The notes beneath the pieces are model-generated. The model was not told the DNA's origin. It saw nothing but the letters and a program-made list of their open reading frames with translations, and ran no database searches. From NCBI GenBank assembly GCA_964352675.1, contig CAYGSN010000008.1, forward strand, positions 1 through 64,000: a DNA stretch of 64,000 nucleotides, given 5' to 3'. The translations under genes were made by a program, and so were the position numbers. Source of the DNA: CAYGSN01 sp964352675. Lineage in GTDB: Bacteria > Pseudomonadota > Alphaproteobacteria > Micavibrionales > Micavibrionaceae. Positions 17,721 through 27,348 of the stretch are shown here, piece by piece; positions within the stretch are counted from its first letter, which is position 1; each line of letters starts with the position of its first letter.

Positions 17721-18116
17721 TTAACGCCGGCGGCGGGTGGTAGGCTCTGCGCCCTGCGCGCGTACGGCAGAATCCGGGTTTGCGGATTGAATGCGCGCCG
17801 CGCGGCGTTTGCGCGCCTCCAGCGCCCGGTCCTCAGAATCATTGTCGCGCGCGATCATGCCGCGTTCCTGCGCTGCCCTGCTTCTGGTATTTTCCCGTGC
17901 CTGCGGCGGAGCATCCGCCGGTGGCGAGGCCGGCATGGTTTCCTCAACGTTTTTTGCGGTGTCGGTTGCGTTTTCCATGGTCTTATCCATGCTTTCCATG
18001 GTCGAACGCGCGCTGTCCATGGCATTATTCACACTGTCCAGAAAGCCCTGCGCCTGCGCGCTATGCGCAAAAGCGAATACGCCCGCAACGGCCAAAACTG
18101 TAAAAACTCTCATCAT
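17721..18116 (-). CDS. Small secreted Arg-rich hypothetical protein, 131 aa
   Basis: Begins with a clear Sec signal peptide (MMRVFTVLAVAGVFAFAHSAQA, cleavage about residue 22). The mature part opens with repeated helical units (SVNNAMDSARSTMESMDKTM), a possible short coiled coil. A Pro/Ala linker follows, then an Arg-rich C-terminus ending in TTRRRR. No family recognised. It is likely periplasmic or envelope-bound. It starts 20 bases after the serA stop on the same strand. Confidence 0.65.
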   Translation of the reverse strand: MMRVFTVLAVAGVFAFAHSAQAQGFLDSVNNAMDSARSTMESMDKTMENATDTAKNVEETMPASPPADAPPQARENTRSRAAQERGMIARDNDSEDRALEARKRRAARIQSANPDSAVRAQGAEPTTRRRR

Positions 18117-18136
18117 ATTATCTCCTTTGATAATGG

Positions 18137-19720
18137 TTAAAACCGCAACCGCCGCGCGCTTTCAATCTGCGGCAGATTTGAAATCTGGCTGAACACCTCT
18201 TCCGGCAGCTCGGCATCTAACGATACCAGACAAATCGCCTTGGCTTCATCCTTTTTCCGGCCTAGGCGGAAATCGGCGATGTTTTGCCCTGCCCCGCCCA
18301 GGATTGTTCCCACCGCCCCAATCAGGCCCGGCTCGTCATTGTTGCGGATAAACAGCATATGGCTGGAAATTGAAGCCTCCACCGGCACCTCCTCAATATT
18401 CACGATGCGCGGCTCCTTGCCTGTAAACAGGGTGCCGGTGACATTAAAGCTGCGCTTATCGGTGGTGACATACACGTTGATCACACTGCGAAAATCATGG
18501 GATGAGCCTTCATGCGATTCCTTGACCGCAATACCGCGCGCCTCTGCAATAGAGGGGGCGTTGACCATGTTAACGCTCTCCAGCTGGACCTTCAGCAAAT
18601 TGGCAATCACAATAGCCGTCAGCGGCCGGGTATTCAGCTCTGCCACGCTACCTTCATATTCCACGGAAATACGTTTGATAGCCTGGTTGGTGATTTGCCC
18701 GGCAAAGCTGCCCAGCTGTTCGGCCAGCTTCATATAAGGCTTTAAACGCGGAGCATCCTCCGCCGAGATTGAAGGCATGTTCAACGCATTCGTCACCGCC
18801 CCGTTGACCAGGTAATCGGCCATTTGCTCGGCAACCTGCAGGGCGACATTGACCTGCGCCTCCGTTGTGGCCGCGCCCAGATGCGGCGTGCAGACCACAC
18901 GTTCATCCCCGAACAGGATATTATCCGTAGCCGGTTCCACTTCGAATACATCCAGCGCCGCACCTGCGACCTTACCGCTATCCAGCGCCGCCTTGAGATC
19001 GGCCTCTAGAATAATACCGCCGCGCGCGCAATTGATAATGCGTACGCCGTCTTTCATCTGGGCGATGGTCTTCGTATTGATCAGACCCGCTGTCTTGTCG
19101 TTCTTCGGCACATGGATGGTGATGAAATCCGCCCGGGCGAGCAAATCGTCCAGCTCCACCTTTTCAACGCCGATCTCAACCGCACGGTCTTCTGTCAGGT
19201 ACGGATCATACGCGATGACGTCCATTTTTAAACCGACTGCCCGGTCGGCGACTATACCGCCGATATTGCCGCAACCGATCACGCCCAGCGTCTTGCCGAA
19301 CAGCTCCACACCCATAAAACGTTTCTTTTCCCATTTGCCGTCATGGGTGGATTTATTGGCCGCCGGAATTTCACGGGCCAGGGCAAACATCATGGCAATG
19401 GCATGTTCCGCCGTGGTGATGGAATTGCCGAACGGCGTGTTCATGACCACAACGCCTTTTTCGGTGGCGGCAGGGACATCGATATTATCTACGCCAATCC
19501 CGGCGCGGCCGATCACCTTCAGATTCGTTCCGGCTTCCAGCACTTCTTTGGTCACGGTGGTGGCGCTGCGCACTGCCAACCCGTCATATTCGCCGATGAT
19601 TTTCAACAGCTCCGCAGACTCAAGGCCCGGCTTGAAATCGACATCGCAGCCGTTTTTTTTGAAAATCTCGACGGCCAGGGGATCCAGCTTGTCGCTGATC
19701 AGAACTTTGGGGTTAGGCAT
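18137..19720 (-). CDS. serA: D-3-phosphoglycerate dehydrogenase
   Basis: First step of serine synthesis: oxidises 3-phosphoglycerate to 3-phosphohydroxypyruvate with NAD. At 527 residues it is the long form. It has a substrate-binding half from KVLISDKLDPLAVEIF and a Rossmann domain with GVIGCGNIGGIVADRA. The catalytic region shows INCARGGIILEADL and a His in CTPHLGAATTEAQ. An intervening domain and a C-terminal ACT domain (HMLFIRNNDEPGLIGAVGTIL) follow; the ACT domain is the usual serine-feedback site. The start is ATG 19720 with AAGGA ahead of it; the frame upstream is not conserved-looking. With serC at 21445 and serB at 22725 it completes the pathway. Confidence 0.97.
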   Translation of the reverse strand: MPNPKVLISDKLDPLAVEIFKKNGCDVDFKPGLESAELLKIIGEYDGLAVRSATTVTKEVLEAGTNLKVIGRAGIGVDNIDVPAATEKGVVVMNTPFGNSITTAEHAIAMMFALAREIPAANKSTHDGKWEKKRFMGVELFGKTLGVIGCGNIGGIVADRAVGLKMDVIAYDPYLTEDRAVEIGVEKVELDDLLARADFITIHVPKNDKTAGLINTKTIAQMKDGVRIINCARGGIILEADLKAALDSGKVAGAALDVFEVEPATDNILFGDERVVCTPHLGAATTEAQVNVALQVAEQMADYLVNGAVTNALNMPSISAEDAPRLKPYMKLAEQLGSFAGQITNQAIKRISVEYEGSVAELNTRPLTAIVIANLLKVQLESVNMVNAPSIAEARGIAVKESHEGSSHDFRSVINVYVTTDKRSFNVTGTLFTGKEPRIVNIEEVPVEASISSHMLFIRNNDEPGLIGAVGTILGGAGQNIADFRLGRKKDEAKAICLVSLDAELPEEVFSQISNLPQIESARRLRF

Positions 19721-19799
19721 GTTTGAAATCCTTTTTTGTCTTGTGAGGGTCACAGACGTAAAGGGATAGCAGGGTTTAAATTATTTGCAAACCGATATT

Positions 19800-20606
19800 T
19801 TAAAACCGGAACATGATCAGGCTGATCGCCATAAACACCATGCCGATCACCAGGCCATAGACGGTTTCATGGCCCTTGGCGTAATGCTTGGCGGCCGGCA
19901 GCAATTCATCCAGCGACAGGAACACCATCACCCCGGCGATAATGCCGAACACCGCGCCAAATACGGATTCGGTCAAAAACGGGCTTAAGATCGCATAGCC
20001 GATCCCCGCGCCCACCGGCTCGGCCAGGCCGGAGAGAAAACACGCCCCTATCGCCAGCCATTTATTATTGGTGGCAAAATAAACCGGAATAGCGATGGAT
20101 ACCCCTTCGGGGATGTTATGCACCGCAATCGCCAGGGCCAATGTCAAACCTACAGCTGGGCTTTCTAACATCGCGAAAAAGGTCGCCAGCCCTTCGGGGA
20201 AATTATGCGCGGTAATCGCAATCACGGTCATCAGGCCGACATGTTTGAGATACGCCTTGCTGTGCCCGTCAATCAGCGAGCTGTCAATCGCCAGGCGTTC
20301 ATGCGGGTTGGGAAAGATACGGTCAATTGTGGCAATCAGCCCCAGCCCGATCAAAAACCAGATCAGGCCGTATGTATAGCCCAGATCCGGCCCGTAATCA
20401 TGCCCGAAAGCGATTGTGGCTTTGGTCAGGATCTCGGTCAGGGAAATAAACACCATCGCCCCGGCGGCAAAGGCCAGCCCAAACGCTAGCAAACGCGGGT
20501 TCGGCGTCTTCGTGGTCAACACGATAAACCCGCCCACAACCGTGGCCAGCCCCGCCCCGGCGGTCACGGCAAAAGCGAGCAAAACTGTCTCAAGTGCAAA
20601 ATTCAT
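19800..20606 (-). CDS. ZIP-family metal transporter (ZupT-like)
   Basis: Inner-membrane importer of Zn2+ and possibly other divalent metals. The 268-residue protein has about eight hydrophobic segments. Metal-site motifs typical of ZIP are present: HNFPEGLATF in segment 4 and HNIPEGVSIAIPVYF in segment 5. The loop after segment 3 is fairly short. GAVFGIIAGVMVFLSLDELLP near the end is also family-like. Length and layout fit the bacterial ZupT/GufA group. It lies between serA and the broken M41-like gene. Confidence 0.92.
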   Translation of the reverse strand: MNFALETVLLAFAVTAGAGLATVVGGFIVLTTKTPNPRLLAFGLAFAAGAMVFISLTEILTKATIAFGHDYGPDLGYTYGLIWFLIGLGLIATIDRIFPNPHERLAIDSSLIDGHSKAYLKHVGLMTVIAITAHNFPEGLATFFAMLESPAVGLTLALAIAVHNIPEGVSIAIPVYFATNNKWLAIGACFLSGLAEPVGAGIGYAILSPFLTESVFGAVFGIIAGVMVFLSLDELLPAAKHYAKGHETVYGLVIGMVFMAISLIMFRF

Positions 20607-20690
20607 GATGGAGGATAGGAATAAGGCGCTGGGGAATCAAAGTCAAAAGATAAAACTTGAAAAAACACATCCTTATGGATAAAGAAAGCC

Positions 20691-21476
20691 ATGGCGAAAA
20701 AAGACACATTCAAAAAGCTCTCTGTCGCGGCTCTCTTCACCGCGCTTTCACTGGGAAGCTTAACGTCCCTCAAATACGCTGAAGACACGGGCAAAGACCT
20801 GATTTTATCGAGTGTCGGGGTTTCGTCTTCAAAAGAAAACCCTGCTTTCCCAATCACATCTATAACGTTGGTCGTGCTTGCCCTTTACGTCGGGGTTTAT
20901 AACAGATGGGCTTTCCCAGTGATTGGCAACCTATTCACTAAAGCCACAATGGGAGATAAAATTGCATATCATGAAGCCGGTCATTTGGCCGCATATGAAG
21001 TTTTGGATGCCGGAGTAAAATGCATGGAAATCTCTATTCTCGCCAGCGCATTGGGCACTCGCTCTATTTTGCTTCCTTCCGAAGCATAAGGCGGCCATGT
21101 TAACTTCGAACCAACGACAGAAGAGCGTTCAAGAGAACAGTTATTCAATGACATGGTCGGCTGTATGGCCGCCGAAGCCGCGCAAAGGGTCTTCAGAAAA
21201 ATGGCTAAAGGGTCAATGAATGACCGAAGAGATGCCCGATTACTGGCTGAAATCATTGTTGATGATTTTGATCAGACCCCCGACAGAAAAGAAAAAATAC
21301 AAACCCTTCTGGAAGAAGCAACAAAAGAGGCAGACAAATTTGCGTGGCGTCATAAAAGACTTATCGAAGCTATCGCCAAAGCCTTATACAGGGAAAAAAC
21401 CCTAGACAGAGAAGGCATTGATAAAGTTGTAGCAGAGGTCAGGGCTAAGCCACCTTCTGCGCAGCCTGTTGTTTAA
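20691..21476 (+). pseudogene. FtsH-peptidase-like (M41) membrane protein interrupted by a stop codon
   Basis: Two open segments in one frame (20691-21086 and 21090-21476) are split by TAA at 21087-21089. Together they read as one 261-residue protein. Two hydrophobic segments come first (about 12-25 and 54-72), then HEAGH at residues 94-98, as in the FtsH protease site. After the stop come GGHVNFEPTTEER, CMAAEAAQRVF and GSMNDRRDARLLAEIIVDDF, which match the FtsH order of GR-AAE and the third zinc ligand in G-xx-ND. No AAA ATPase domain is present. Either the gene was inactivated recently (both halves are well kept) or the stop is read through or is a sequence error. Its end overlaps the serC stop by 32 bases. 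Confidence 0.75.
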
Positions 21477-22632
21477 CCTGCGCATAGGCCCAATCCAGCC
21501 ACGGCAGGAGGGCCTGTACGTCTTTTGTCTCCACCGTCGCGCCGCACCAGATACGCAGGCCCGGCGGGGCATCGCGGTAATATTTTATATCATGGGCCGC
21601 GCCATCCTGTTCCAGCAATTTGCACAGCGCGCCGACACTGGCAGCCTGATCCTCCGGCGATTGCGTGATAAACCACTCATCCGTCACCTTCAGGCATACA
21701 GACGTACAAGAGCGAAAGGCGCTGTCTTCGGCCAGAAAATCTGCCCAGCGGCTTGCCGCCACCCAATTTTCCACCGCCGCCAGATTGTCGCGGCACCGGC
21801 TTATTGTAGCAGGCAATCCGCCGATTTCCTCAACCCAGCCCAGCGCATCCAGACAATCGGCAACACACATCATCGACGGCGTATTGATCGTCTCCCCGGC
21901 AAAAATCCCGTCAATTAATTTACCACCCTTGGTCATGCGGAAAATTTTCGGCAACGGCCAGGGCGGGGTGTACGTCTCCAGCCGTTCCACGGCGCGCGGG
22001 CTGAGCACGATCATGCCATGTGCGGCCTCACCACCCAGAACCTTCTGCCAGCTCCAGGTCGTGACATCCAGCTTGTCCCAGGGCATGTCATAAGCAAACA
22101 CGGCCGAGGTAGCATCGCACAGGGTTAACCCCTCTCTATCAACGGAAATCCAGTCGCCATTCGGGACGCATACGCCCGAGGTTGTGCCGTTCCAGACAAA
22201 CACCTGATCGCGCGCCGGATCGGCCTGTGACAAATCGGGCAAGACGCCGTACGCGGATTCATACGTGCGTACGTCTTGCAGTTTCAAATGTTTGGTCACA
22301 TCACCGAGCCAGCCGCTGGAAAAACTTTCCCAGGCGAACACATCAATTCCGCGCGGACCCAGCATGGACCAGAGCGCCATTTCAAAGGCCCCGGTATCGG
22401 ACGCTGGAACAATCCCGATTTTGTAATCCGCCGGAATGCCCAGCAAGGCACGGTGCTTTTCTATCACCTCTTTAAGCTGTCCCTTCAGCGGACCGGCGCG
22501 GTGCGAACGCCCCAGCATCGCCAGCCGCTCCACCGCCTGCATACTCCAGCCTGGACGTTTGGCACACGGGCCGGAGGAAAAGCTTGGATTGGCGGGTTTA
22601 AGATCGGGTTTGGCGGGGGATGCGTTTTCCAT
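21445..22632 (-). CDS. serC: Phosphoserine aminotransferase
   Basis: Second step of serine synthesis: transfers the amino group of glutamate to 3-phosphohydroxypyruvate using PLP. ATG 22632 (AGGA about ten bases upstream) gives 395 residues beginning [10 protein letters not shown], followed by the family N-terminus [15 protein letters not shown]. The PLP-binding lysine is in [16 protein letters not shown]. Other typical parts are [15 protein letters not shown] and [13 protein letters not shown]. It belongs to the longer alphaproteobacterial form, not the E. coli form. The gene is divergent from serB, with 92 bases between the starts, so the two may share a control region. Confidence 0.95.
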   Translation of the reverse strand: MENASPAKPDLKPANPSFSSGPCAKRPGWSMQAVERLAMLGRSHRAGPLKGQLKEVIEKHRALLGIPADYKIGIVPASDTGAFEMALWSMLGPRGIDVFAWESFSSGWLGDVTKHLKLQDVRTYESAYGVLPDLSQADPARDQVFVWNGTTSGVCVPNGDWISVDREGLTLCDATSAVFAYDMPWDKLDVTTWSWQKVLGGEAAHGMIVLSPRAVERLETYTPPWPLPKIFRMTKGGKLIDGIFAGETINTPSMMCVADCLDALGWVEEIGGLPATISRCRDNLAAVENWVAASRWADFLAEDSAFRSCTSVCLKVTDEWFITQSPEDQAASVGALCKLLEQDGAAHDIKYYRDAPPGLRIWCGATVETKDVQALLPWLDWAYAQVKQQAAQKVA

Positions 22633-22724
22633 TGTCGTTTGTTCCTGCAATAGGTTAAAATCAATTTTGCGCCTCTCAAGGTGCAGAATTTCCAGCCCTC
22701 CGTCCAGAGTTTTCACCGAAAATC

Positions 22725-23645
22725 ATGAGTTATATCCTCACCCTTGTCGCCGCCGACCCCGCACATCCGCTTGCGAAATCGCATTTACGCGAGGCGCTGC
22801 GCATCATTGCCCATTATAATATCCAGCAAACCTGCGAACCAGTCTGGCTGGCCGATAAAAAGGCGGCGGATATCGGCATCGCCGCAAAGCTCTCTTACTC
22901 CTGCATGCTGCATTTGAGGGAATTCCTGGAAGAGCATAAAGTGGATTTCTTCATCAATGAAATTGAAAAGCGGCGCAAAAAACTGTTGCTGGCGGATATG
23001 GATTCTACCATCGTGACGGGGGAAACGCTGGATGAGCTGGCCGGACATGCCGGGCTGAAAGCCGAAGTCGCCGAAATTACAGCGCAGGCCATGGAGGGAG
23101 AAATGGATTTTCACACTGCCATCCGCAGGCGCGTGGCGCTGTTGAAGGGAATGCCGGCCGATGTGCTGGATCAAACGCTCAAAGCCACGCAAATCAGCAA
23201 AGGTGCCGACACGCTGGTGAAAGTAATGTCCCAGCACGGCGCGGCCTGCGTTCTGGTGTCGGGCGGCTTCACATTTTTTACCCAAGCCATCGCAAGCAAG
23301 CTTGGCTTTTCCTACAATCATGGCAATGTGCTGGAGATAGAGGAAAATGATGACGGTGAGCGCCTTCTGAGCGGCAAAGTGAAAGAGCCAATTCTGGACA
23401 AATACGCCAAGGTTGAATTTTTACGGCATTACATGAAAAAAATGCAGATAATCCCTATACAAACCATGGCGATTGGCGACGGCGCGAACGATATTCCCAT
23501 GCTGAAAATCGCCGGGCTGGGGATTGGATATCACCCGAAACAGGTGGTGGCAGAAGCAGTAAGCAATATCATCCGGCACGGCGATCTCACAGCCGCCCTA
23601 TACGCGCAGGGCTACACCCAGGATCACATTAAAACAAAGACTTAG
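22725..23645 (+). CDS. serB: Phosphoserine phosphatase
   Basis: Last step of serine synthesis: removes phosphate from phosphoserine. A HAD-superfamily enzyme of 306 residues. An N-terminal regulatory domain (1-85) precedes the catalytic core. Motif I is LLLADMDSTIV (nucleophile Asp91, acid Asp93), motif II is CVLVSGGFTFFTQ, and motif III with the Mg2+ aspartates is MAIGDGANDIPMLKIAG. The cap helix bundle includes GETLDELAGHAGL. It starts with ATG at 22725 and is divergent from serC. Confidence 0.96.
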   Translation: MSYILTLVAADPAHPLAKSHLREALRIIAHYNIQQTCEPVWLADKKAADIGIAAKLSYSCMLHLREFLEEHKVDFFINEIEKRRKKLLLADMDSTIVTGETLDELAGHAGLKAEVAEITAQAMEGEMDFHTAIRRRVALLKGMPADVLDQTLKATQISKGADTLVKVMSQHGAACVLVSGGFTFFTQAIASKLGFSYNHGNVLEIEENDDGERLLSGKVKEPILDKYAKVEFLRHYMKKMQIIPIQTMAIGDGANDIPMLKIAGLGIGYHPKQVVAEAVSNIIRHGDLTAALYAQGYTQDHIKTKT

Positions 23646-23779
23646 GACAGAAAAATATCTCATAAACACTATGACAACCCTGCAAAGACTCTGTTAACCC
23701 CCTATCGGTAAAATGGAGCATAGGATAGAATGAACAACACGGTATCTGGCCATCTCACCACTTTTAAAATCAGGACCAC

Positions 23780-24763
23780 ATGACGGAAAAATGGAATTAC
23801 AGCATCAGTGATGAGGAGCTTGAAGAGCTCATCAAAAGCTATTGCGTGGATTTTACCGCCAATGCGCAGGCCGGACGTTATGGTCCCATCACCGGACGCG
23901 ACAAGGAAGTGGATGAAACCATCCTGATCCTGCTGCAAAAAGGACGCAAAAACGCGGTGTTGCTGGCCCCGGCCGGAGTGGGTAAAACCGCGCTGGTTGT
24001 TGCTCTGGCACAAAAAGTGGTGGAAGGCGATGTTCCTGAATATCTCCAGAACGCGCGGCTAATCGAGCTGGAACTGGCCCGCATGGCGGCCGGAACATCT
24101 GGTCCCGCCGAATTCCAGGGACGCTTCATCCCCCTGTGTAAAGGCATTGCTGAGCGCTATCACAATCCTGATTTGCCGCCAATTATCATGTTTATCGATG
24201 AAATCCACCAGATCATGCCCGGATGTGTGGGTTCGTCCTATGCGGGCCTGTCCGATGTGATGAAACCCTATCTGACTGCAGGGGATTTGTTGGTGATCGG
24301 GGCGACGACTTTGGATGAATTCCGCATGTATGTGGCTCAGGACCCGGCGATGGACCGGCGCTTTCAAAAAGTTTTCCTGAAAATTCCCGATACGGTGGAA
24401 ACATACAACATCCTGAAGGCCATCCGCCCCGGATTTGAAAAACATCACGGTATTACGGTATCGGATTTTTCACTGATGCTGGTCGTGCATCTGACCGATC
24501 AGCATATGCGCAAACGCAACCAGCCGGATAAAGCCATCATCACCATGGATGCCGCGATGGCACATTGGGTGAAGGAAAACGGCCGCAGCGGAGAGCTAGG
24601 GCTGGACTCGATTTATTACATGGTCGGACGCGAAACCGGCCTGAACAAATCGGCCCTGCATGATGAAAGTAAAGTGCAAGAGGTTGAAAAACAGGTACGG
24701 GAGCTGGAAAACCCGTCCACTGCGAAAAAAGAAGATACGAAGGCGGATAAGAAAAAAGCCTGA
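23780..24763 (+). CDS. Single-domain Clp-type AAA+ ATPase, 327 aa
   Basis: Matches only the first ATPase domain of ClpA/ClpB. ITGRDKEVDETILILLQ is the usual start of D1, the Walker A is LLAPAGVGKTALV, the Walker B is IIMFIDEIHQIM, sensor 1 is LLVIGATTLDEF and the arginine finger region is DPAMDRRFQKVFL. The Clp N-domain, the middle domain and the second ATPase domain are absent. The C-terminus is a Lys/Glu-rich tail. AGGA six bases before ATG 23780 supports the start. A 30-residue N-terminal helix (DEELEELIKSYCVDFTANA) replaces the Clp N-domain. Its partner protease or adaptor is unknown; it could be a stand-alone remodelling ATPase. Confidence 0.85.
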   Translation: MTEKWNYSISDEELEELIKSYCVDFTANAQAGRYGPITGRDKEVDETILILLQKGRKNAVLLAPAGVGKTALVVALAQKVVEGDVPEYLQNARLIELELARMAAGTSGPAEFQGRFIPLCKGIAERYHNPDLPPIIMFIDEIHQIMPGCVGSSYAGLSDVMKPYLTAGDLLVIGATTLDEFRMYVAQDPAMDRRFQKVFLKIPDTVETYNILKAIRPGFEKHHGITVSDFSLMLVVHLTDQHMRKRNQPDKAIITMDAAMAHWVKENGRSGELGLDSIYYMVGRETGLNKSALHDESKVQEVEKQVRELENPSTAKKEDTKADKKKA

Positions 24764-24774
24764 ACCGCGCGGCA

Positions 24775-25815
24775 TTAACCTTTTCGCGCATCGAACCCTT
24801 TAAATCCCTTTTCTTCAAAAATGGTACGGACAGAGGCGAAGCTGTCTTCCAAAATCCGCTCATAAGGCAGATGTGCATTGGCCACCATAAACAACCGACC
24901 GGACGGTTTGAGAGCGCTACAGGCTGTGTGAATAAAGCCCATACCTATAGAGCTATCAGTCAGTTTTCCCTCATGAAACGGGGGGTTCATAACAATAAAA
25001 TCGAGATCCTGCGGAACACCTTCGGGCCGTGTGAGATCCAGCCAGCGCAGGTGGATATCCACGCCCTTCCCCGCAAGATTATCCCGCGCACAATCCAGCG
25101 CCCGGTGATCGGCATCCAGCGCATATAAAGTCTCTATATTCGCAGCCTTTTGCAACAACGCATCCGACAAATAACCGTAACCGCATCCGAAATCGGCGCC
25201 CGTCCCGGCCAGATCGCCGGGCAGATACGCCGCCAGCAAAGCCGATCCGGCATCAATTTTGTCCCAGCCGAAAATGCCGGGGCGGGAGATAAACCCACCG
25301 TTCAATATGCGCTGCTGCGTTCCGGCAGAAATCGCGGAATCTGTAAGATCAGAAGCCATACGCTTTATATTATGAGGCACGTACGCCCATGCAATTTTGG
25401 CTTTGTTGCGGGAATCCTGCGCGATATCAGACAGGCCAAATTCCTGCAGTAATTTTTTCAGCCGCCCACCGCCCGCATTATTCGCCGCCGCGCAGGCAAT
25501 CAGTCCGCCATTCTCCAAAGCCTTTAATCCCTGAGCAATTAAAAATCGTGCTTCACGCATGTTTTGGGGCAAGAGGATCAGAGCCAAAGAAACACCCTGC
25601 AGTTCTTCAGCAGGAACATCCGGCAATACCTCGTAGCCGGCCGCCTGCAGTTCATCGGCATACGGCTTGAAATGTTGCTGCAAAAACGGGGGATGGGCGC
25701 TCAACAGCCCCAGAGCCGGATGAAGGCGTGCGTTCAGGAACAAGGCACGTCCTGCGGGCGGTCCGATCATGCTGGATTCAAAAGGATGAAACAGAGTCTG
25801 GAGGGCATTGTTCAT
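24775..25815 (-). CDS. RsmC-like class I methyltransferase
   Basis: Resembles RsmC/RlmG enzymes, which methylate guanine in rRNA (RsmC: G1207 of 16S). It has the family's duplicated layout: a degenerate N-terminal half (about 1-170), then a catalytic half with SAM motif I GADFGCGYGYLSDALL, the acidic residue in TLYALDADHRALD and the base-flipping motif IVMNPPFHEG. The end of the domain, CSALKPSGRLFMVANAHLPYE, is typical. About 346 residues from ATG 25815; a TTG nine bases earlier is an alternative start. The ribosome site and start codon lie inside a perfect hairpin (25800-25822). Confidence 0.85.
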   Translation of the reverse strand: MNNALQTLFHPFESSMIGPPAGRALFLNARLHPALGLLSAHPPFLQQHFKPYADELQAAGYEVLPDVPAEELQGVSLALILLPQNMREARFLIAQGLKALENGGLIACAAANNAGGGRLKKLLQEFGLSDIAQDSRNKAKIAWAYVPHNIKRMASDLTDSAISAGTQQRILNGGFISRPGIFGWDKIDAGSALLAAYLPGDLAGTGADFGCGYGYLSDALLQKAANIETLYALDADHRALDCARDNLAGKGVDIHLRWLDLTRPEGVPQDLDFIVMNPPFHEGKLTDSSIGMGFIHTACSALKPSGRLFMVANAHLPYERILEDSFASVRTIFEEKGFKGFDARKG

Positions 25816-25822
25816 GCCCTCC
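25800..25822 (-). promoter_or_regulatory. Hairpin enclosing the ribosome site and ATG of the RsmC-like gene
   Basis: Bases 25800-25808 and 25814-25822 are exact inverted complements (9 bp) with a five-base loop. In the mRNA the first arm contains GGAGG and the ATG lies at its end and loop. It is also 20 bases after the RTX gene stop. No U-run follows, so a terminator is less likely than a translation-limiting structure. Confidence 0.6.
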
Positions 25823-25842
25823 AAATTGCGGGAAAACCCGCC

Positions 25843-27348
25843 TTAGATCAATTGAGAAGTTTGCATCACATCATCAACCACGAAAGCACCGCTATTGATC
25901 AGATCGGTCAATGTGCCGTCCAGGCCATCCTGGAACACCATGGCCGCCACCCAGTCTGCACCGCCCTCGCTGCCATCCGCATCAATATACAGTGTGGTGT
26001 TGCCATTGCCGTCATCAACAAGTTGCAGGAAATTCATGATGTCATCACTGCCGGAATCAAAATCAAGGATGTCGGAAAGATCCAGCACATCATCGCCATC
26101 AAAGCCGATCACCCTATCAATATTGCCGTCCAGAACATCAACAAGAATGGTATCGTTACCGGATTGCGCATAGATCGTGTCGCTGCCGTCGCCCATGACC
26201 ATCAAATCATTGCCATCGCCGCCATCAAGAATATCGTCGCCCGAACCGCCATAGAGCACGTCATTACCGGCAGACGAATAAAGCTGGTCGTTGCCTTCAC
26301 CGCCATACATGGTGACATCGCCATAGACATGGTCATAGCTGCGAAAGTCGATGATATCATCACCCGCACCCGCATCGATAATCTCAATATCCACCACGCG
26401 CGGCCCGGTATTTCCGGAATAGGATGGCCCGATATTATCCAGCGTCAAAGCGTCGTTGCCATCCGTCATCATCAACGTATCAATGCCTGCACCGCCGTTG
26501 AACGTATCATGAGACTGATTATAGCCGTCCAGATGATCGTAAATCCGCTCCAGCCCGACATCAAAATCCAGTACGCCGTCTCCCACAGAAAGAATTCCAA
26601 GCCCATGGGATGGTGGAGTTAGGAGCGTAAGAAGCGGAGGCAGGGCCGGCAGATCGGGATCGAAGGAGACCCCGGTGGCCTCCTCCAATGCCGTATCCCA
26701 CACGCTGTCCGCATTAAACATCAAAACATCATTGCCATCGCCACCGACAAGAATATCTGCACCTTCATTGCCGTAAAGCACGTCATCGCCTGTGCCGCCA
26801 TCGACATAATCATCGCCTTCACCGCCTTTGATCAGGTCATTATCTGCCCCGCCGCTCAGGATATCGTCACCGCCACCGCCATAAATAACATCATCACCGG
26901 TGCCGCCGAGAATTTGATCATCCCCGACATTGGACAGGATCAGATCGTTGCCTGCACCGCCGGTGATATACAAATCGCCCAGCACAATATCTGCATGCGC
27001 CAGAATAATAATGTCATCGCCACCAAAGCCGTCAAAACGCTCAATGCTCAGGAACTGCGAGAGCATATCGCCGGAAATGCCGCCTAAAATAATCGCATCG
27101 GACATGTTGGTCATGAACAGCGTGTCATACCCGTCGCCGCCGTCATATGTGCCGGTATTGAGATATTTTTCGCCAAAAATATCGAAGGTGTCGCCGGTAT
27201 AGGGATCAACAAAGGTGAAATCGAGGAAGGTCAATTCTCCCTGCATTGTAAAAACATCATTGTTGTTGATGGTAAACAACGCGGAATGATGATTGCTGGA
27301 TGATGCTGATGTTAGAGAATTGGAATTGTTGCCTACGCCTTTACTCAT
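25843..27348 (-). CDS. RTX-type calcium-binding secreted protein, 501 aa
   Basis: Predicted type I secretion substrate. No Sec signal. Two blocks of nonapeptide repeats of the GGxGxDxLx type are visible: one at about residues 127-215 (GGTGDDVIYGGGGDDIL, GGEGDDYVDGGTGDDVL) and one at about 340-410 (GGSGDDILDGGDGNDLM). Such repeats bind Ca2+ outside the cell and drive folding. The last 80 residues (DGDDVLDLSDILDFDSG onward) resemble the C-terminal target domain of T1SS cargo. Between the blocks is a non-repeat domain with IDTLMMTDGNDALTL. No catalytic motif recognised. It is encoded 10 kb from the only T1SS in the window, which may export it. Confidence 0.85.
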   Translation of the reverse strand: MSKGVGNNSNSLTSASSSNHHSALFTINNNDVFTMQGELTFLDFTFVDPYTGDTFDIFGEKYLNTGTYDGGDGYDTLFMTNMSDAIILGGISGDMLSQFLSIERFDGFGGDDIIILAHADIVLGDLYITGGAGNDLILSNVGDDQILGGTGDDVIYGGGGDDILSGGADNDLIKGGEGDDYVDGGTGDDVLYGNEGADILVGGDGNDVLMFNADSVWDTALEEATGVSFDPDLPALPPLLTLLTPPSHGLGILSVGDGVLDFDVGLERIYDHLDGYNQSHDTFNGGAGIDTLMMTDGNDALTLDNIGPSYSGNTGPRVVDIEIIDAGAGDDIIDFRSYDHVYGDVTMYGGEGNDQLYSSAGNDVLYGGSGDDILDGGDGNDLMVMGDGSDTIYAQSGNDTILVDVLDGNIDRVIGFDGDDVLDLSDILDFDSGSDDIMNFLQLVDDGNGNTTLYIDADGSEGGADWVAAMVFQDGLDGTLTDLINSGAFVVDDVMQTSQLI

